Shown here: piece by piece, positions 7,762 to 11,003 of the stretch
Layout of the letters: the number at the start of each line of letters is the position of its first letter
Position numbering within the stretch: the first letter of the stretch is position 1
Assembly (NCBI GenBank): GCA_007135355.1
Contig: SLJA01000211.1
Location: 1 to 11,003 of the forward strand
Source of the DNA: Wenzhouxiangella sp.
GTDB lineage: Bacteria > Pseudomonadota > Gammaproteobacteria > Xanthomonadales > Wenzhouxiangellaceae
DNA: 11,003 nucleotides
Reading direction: 5' to 3'
The notes under the pieces: model-generated
Databases searched by the model: none
The model's input: the letters and a program-made list of their open reading frames with translations, nothing else
What the model was told of the DNA's origin: nothing
Position numbers and translations under genes: made by a program

Positions 7762-10009
7762 CCGGCTCGGGAAGATCTGGCGAGGCCAGCACGATGGCGG
7801 CCAACGGCGGCAGGGTCAACACCAGCGACTGCGGGCGCCCATGCCAGGACTCCGGGTCGGTGCTGACCTGCCCCAGATTGCCCACACCGCTGCCGCCGAA
7901 TTCGTGTGCATCGGTGTTGAGCAGTTCGCGGTAGCTCCCGGCCGCCGGCACACCGACGCGGTAGGCATGATGCACCATGGGTGAGAAATTGCAGGCAACG
8001 ACGACAAACCCGGGCCCGCGCCCACCACGCACGAACACGACCACGTTCTGGTCGGCATCATCGCAGCTCAGCCAGCTGAAACCGCCACCTTCGCAGTCGA
8101 GTTCATGCAAGGCCGGCAACCCTCGATAGTACCGGTTCAGATCCGCCACCAGGCGTTTGATGCCGGCATGCTCGTGAGAGGCCAACGCGCCCCAGTCCAG
8201 TTCCGTGTCGTGGTTCCACTCCGACACTTGAGCGAACTCGCAGCCCATGAACAAGAGCTTCTTGCCTGGGTAACAGAACTGCCACGCCAGGCTCAGGCGC
8301 ACGTTGGCCAGCTGTTGCCAGCGATCACCCGGCATCTTGTTCAGCAACGAGCCCTTGCCATGCACCACTTCATCATGCGAAATCGGCAGTACGAAATTCT
8401 CGCCAAAGGCGTACAGCAAGCCAAAGGTCAGGTCGCGGTGATGATGGCTACGGTAGACCGGGTCACGGCTGAAATAGCGCAGGCTGTCATTCATCCAGCC
8501 CATGTTCCACTTGTAGCCGAAACCCAGCCCACCGTGCTCCGGCGGACGCGACACCAGCGGCCACGAGGTCGACTCCTCGGCGATCATCAACACGCCCGGG
8601 CACTCGGCGTGAACAGCCAGGTTCAAACGGCGCAGGAACTCCACCGCCTCGAGATTGCGGTTGTCGCCATGGATGTTGGGAATCCACTCGCCCGGGCCAC
8701 GGCTGTAGTCCAGGTACAGCATCGAGGCCACTGCGTCGATCCGCAGGCCGTCGATGTGAAAGTGTTTCAACCAGTAGAGGGCGTTGCCGATCAGGAAATT
8801 GCGCACCTCCCGCCGACCGTAATTGTAGATCAATGTGTCCCAGTCGCGGTGCCGACCCTGGCGCTCGTCCTCGTGTTCGTACAGACAGCTGCCGTCGAAG
8901 CGCTCCAGACCGTGCGCATCGTCCGGGAAGTGACCCGGCACCCAGTCCAGGATCACGCCAATGCCGGCCTGGTGACAACAGTCGACCAGGTGGCGGAAAT
9001 CATCCGGCGTGCCAAAGCGGGCGGTGGGCGCGAACAAACCGCTGGGCTGGTAACCCCAGGACCCGGAAAACGGATGCTCGCTGATCGGCAGCAGCTCGAT
9101 ATGGGTAAAACCCAGCTCGCGCACGTAGGGCACGAGACGATCGGCCAGCTCGCGATAGCTTAGCCAGGAACCATCGGCATGGCGCTGCCATGAGCCGGCA
9201 TGCAACTCGTAGATGGCGATCGGCCGCTCGCGCGACTGGCTAGCTTCACGTCGCTCCAGCCAGTCCTGGTCGGACCAGACATAGTCGCCTTCGGCCCAGA
9301 CTCGGGATGCCGTGGCCGGCGGCAATTCAGCCTGGCGCGCGTAGGGATCGGCTTTCAGTAGCAGCCGACCGTCATGGGTCAGAATTTCATACTTGTAGAG
9401 CGCGCCGGGCTCCACGCCGGGCACAAAGATTTCCCAGATCCCGCATTCGGGACGCAGGCGCATGGCATGACGGCGTCCATCCCAGGCGTTGAAGTCACCC
9501 ACCACGCTGACTCGCCGAGCATTCGGTGCCCACACCGCAAATCCAGTCCCGCGCAAACCCGCGTGTTCGCCCGGTCGTGCCCCGAGCACCTCCCAGGCGC
9601 GGTAGTGCTGACCCTCGGCCAACAGATGCAGATCCAGCTCGCCCAGGCGCGGCGGCAGGCTGTAGGGGTCATCCAGATGTTGTTCGAGTCCGTCGGCCCA
9701 GCGAACTCTGAGCCGATAGCCACCGGCTGCCAGCGCCTCCGGAATGACCGCTGTGAAAAAACCAGGATCACGGCTCTCTTCCAGTTCCACCTCCAACCCG
9801 CCCGTCTTGGCAACAACGCGCACCGATTGCGCGCCCGGAAGCAGGACCCGAATAATCCGATGCTCTGAGTCAGGCGCGGCGTGGCAGCCGAGCAACGCGA
9901 AGGGGTCGCCGTGATGACCGGCGATCAGCGCATCGACACCGGCCGGTCGCAACCAGGAATCCGGCACCGACGCACCCGGCGCTTGCGCACGACCGGAGTT
10001 CAGACTCAC
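7748..10009 (-). CDS. glgB: 1,4-alpha-glucan branching enzyme GlgB (GH13)
   Basis: This cytoplasmic enzyme cuts alpha-1,4 chains and rejoins the segment through an alpha-1,6 bond, making the branches of glycogen. The protein has 753 residues, near the 730 or so of E. coli GlgB. It keeps both N-terminal modules: the N1 domain, beginning at HHGDPFALLG (32-41), and a CBM48 domain (about 155-230) with GFAVWAPNARRVSVVGDFN. The barrel shows ILDWVPGHF (353-361), nucleophile D425 in GLRIDAVASMLYLDY, acid/base E478 in IAEESTSWP, and D546 in LPISHDEVVHGK. The spacings of D425, E478 and D546 equal those of E. coli D405, E458 and D526. The start chosen is a GTG that overlaps the glgP stop as GTGA. It lacks a clear Shine-Dalgarno sequence and leaves about 22 non-conserved residues, so an internal GTG at residue 15 is a possible alternative. 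The 3' end overlaps glgX by 14 nt. Confidence 0.96.
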   Translation of the reverse strand: MSLNSGRAQAPGASVPDSWLRPAGVDALIAGHHGDPFALLGCHAAPDSEHRIIRVLLPGAQSVRVVAKTGGLEVELEESRDPGFFTAVIPEALAAGGYRLRVRWADGLEQHLDDPYSLPPRLGELDLHLLAEGQHYRAWEVLGARPGEHAGLRGTGFAVWAPNARRVSVVGDFNAWDGRRHAMRLRPECGIWEIFVPGVEPGALYKYEILTHDGRLLLKADPYARQAELPPATASRVWAEGDYVWSDQDWLERREASQSRERPIAIYELHAGSWQRHADGSWLSYRELADRLVPYVRELGFTHIELLPISEHPFSGSWGYQPSGLFAPTARFGTPDDFRHLVDCCHQAGIGVILDWVPGHFPDDAHGLERFDGSCLYEHEDERQGRHRDWDTLIYNYGRREVRNFLIGNALYWLKHFHIDGLRIDAVASMLYLDYSRGPGEWIPNIHGDNRNLEAVEFLRRLNLAVHAECPGVLMIAEESTSWPLVSRPPEHGGLGFGYKWNMGWMNDSLRYFSRDPVYRSHHHRDLTFGLLYAFGENFVLPISHDEVVHGKGSLLNKMPGDRWQQLANVRLSLAWQFCYPGKKLLFMGCEFAQVSEWNHDTELDWGALASHEHAGIKRLVADLNRYYRGLPALHELDCEGGGFSWLSCDDADQNVVVFVRGGRGPGFVVVACNFSPMVHHAYRVGVPAAGSYRELLNTDAHEFGGSGVGNLGQVSTDPESWHGRPQSLVLTLPPLAAIVLASPDLPEPDGHA

Positions 10010-11003
10010 GTGCGAGTCAATGGCATGTAGGCCTCGGATGCGTAGCGCTGCATCATCCGCTGCGAGTTGAACACTGGAGCTATCTTGCTAATGGACTTTT
10101 TCATCATCCGAATCCAGGCGTCACGATCAGTATGGAACAGAGGCAACACAGCCTCCTCTAGCTTGACGTACAAGTCCTCGGCGCTGGCGCGGGCGGCTCC
10201 ATTGCCGGTGTCCTCACCGATGGCCCAGCCATTGACACCGTCCAGACAGGCCTCGATCCACCAGCCGTCGAGCACACTCAGGTTAAGCACCCCGTTCAAA
10301 GCCGCCTTCATGCCGCTGGTACCGGATGCCTCCATCGGCGGCACCGGGGTGTTCAACCACACGTCCACACCCGGCACCAGTTTTGAAGCCACGCAGGCCT
10401 CATAGTTGGGAATGAAGGCAACAGGAATCTCTCCGGCCAATTCGCGCATATGGCCGAAGATATTCTGAATATGACGCTTGCCCTGGTCGTCGCGATGGTG
10501 CGCCTTGCCCGCCAGGACGACCTGGAATGGGTAGTTTCGATTAATTTCGCGCAGTCGCTCCAAATCGGTAAATAGCAACTCGGGGCGCTTGTAGGACGTC
10601 ATGCGGCGAGCGTAGCCGATGATCGGTCGGGTTGGATCCAGTTCCACACCGCAGTGCTCTGCCACCATGCGGATCAGATCTTCCCGGGCCTCGGCATGCG
10701 CGTCCCAGATCAAGGTGCCGGGCAGTTGGTCGGCCTGGCCCAGCGCCTCCGGTTCCAACCCCCAGGCCGAATAGTGCTCGTTGTACAGTCTGACAAACGC
10801 CGGATGCGCCCAGGTCGGCAGATGAACGCCGTTGGTGATGGCGCGAATCCGGTAGCCGGGAAACATCTGCCGGGTGGTGCGGGCGTGGCGCTGGGCCACT
10901 CCATTGACAAAACCCGACAGGGTCAGGGCCAAACGGGTCATGTTGAGTTTGTCCTGACCGCACAGCAAATGCAGCTGATCGTGCTCGATGTAGTTCGGCA
11001 GCA
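10006..11003 (-). CDS. glgP: Alpha-glucan (glycogen) phosphorylase, C-terminal part; N-terminus beyond right edge
   Basis: This PLP-dependent cytoplasmic enzyme cleaves terminal alpha-1,4 bonds of glycogen with phosphate and yields glucose-1-phosphate. Only the last 331 residues are in the window, and the reading frame stays open to the edge. ASGTSGMKAALNG holds the PLP-binding lysine (codon 10306-10308). RRMTSYKRPELL is the phosphate and cofactor contact region, and AITNGVHLPTW is another family block. The wording around the lysine (SGTSGMKAALNGVLNLSVLDGWW) matches the distinct 'alpha-glucan family phosphorylase' group typified by thermophile GlgP more than E. coli MalP/GlgP, which read SGTGNMKLALNG. 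The first in-frame alternative start visible, a TTG at 10968, is internal to conserved sequence and is not the true start. It is the first operon gene in the window, and its stop overlaps glgB. Confidence 0.93.
   Translation of the reverse strand, partial: LPNYIEHDQLHLLCGQDKLNMTRLALTLSGFVNGVAQRHARTTRQMFPGYRIRAITNGVHLPTWAHPAFVRLYNEHYSAWGLEPEALGQADQLPGTLIWDAHAEAREDLIRMVAEHCGVELDPTRPIIGYARRMTSYKRPELLFTDLERLREINRNYPFQVVLAGKAHHRDDQGKRHIQNIFGHMRELAGEIPVAFIPNYEACVASKLVPGVDVWLNTPVPPMEASGTSGMKAALNGVLNLSVLDGWWIEACLDGVNGWAIGEDTGNGAARASAEDLYVKLEEAVLPLFHTDRDAWIRMMKKSISKIAPVFNSQRMMQRYASEAYMPLTRT

Noticed and set aside
8105..9163. Plus-strand open frame of 352 codons opposite glgB
   Set aside because: It lies wholly inside a gene with all GH13 motifs on the other strand. 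Its composition (rich in Gln, Val, His, Arg, with no recognisable domain) is that of a GC-driven antisense shadow.

Overview
The window is GC-rich and almost fully coding. It looks like ordinary chromosomal DNA of a gammaproteobacterium: the left-edge gene is an RlmJ-type 23S rRNA methyltransferase, a family found mainly in Gammaproteobacteria, and the glycogen enzymes are of proteobacterial type. I cannot name the genus. I see no transposases, integrases, tRNA or rRNA genes, CRISPR arrays or phage genes.

Layout from left to right. (1) Positions 1-748, minus strand: rlmJ, running off the left edge. (2) Positions 749-907: a divergent regulatory region with a perfect 14-bp tandem repeat, a fair -10 element for rlmJ, and a candidate sigma-E-type (ECF) promoter facing right. 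(3) Positions 908-1303, plus strand: a small exported protein with two LTXXQ-type motifs, resembling the Spy/CpxP periplasmic chaperone and sensor proteins. (4) Positions 1304-1432: two hairpins, the second a convincing intrinsic terminator, then a very short leader. (5) Positions 1433-3877, plus strand: a complete Cu(I)-exporting P1B-type ATPase, CopA, with two metal-binding domains. (6) Positions 3902-11003, minus strand: an operon transcribed right to left in the order glgP (partial) - glgB - glgX - malQ. Successive genes overlap by 4, 14 and 4 nt, so translation is probably coupled. CopA and malQ converge on a 24-bp gap spanned by a hairpin.

How the genes work together. The glg cluster covers most of alpha-glucan remodelling. 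GlgB makes alpha-1,6 branches. GlgP shortens outer chains to glucose-1-phosphate. GlgX removes the limit branches, and MalQ disproportionates the short maltodextrins so that phosphorolysis can continue. The synthesis genes glgC and glgA are not in the window and could lie upstream of glgP, past position 11003. The LTXXQ protein and CopA are adjacent and co-oriented, which suggests an envelope or copper stress pairing, but a terminator separates them.

I found no novel multi-gene system. The most interesting details are the divergent promoter region with its sigma-E-like promoter, the uncharacterised LTXXQ protein, the short and possibly leaderless copA leader, and a compact MalQ that appears to lack the N-terminal beta-sandwich insert of E. 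coli MalQ.
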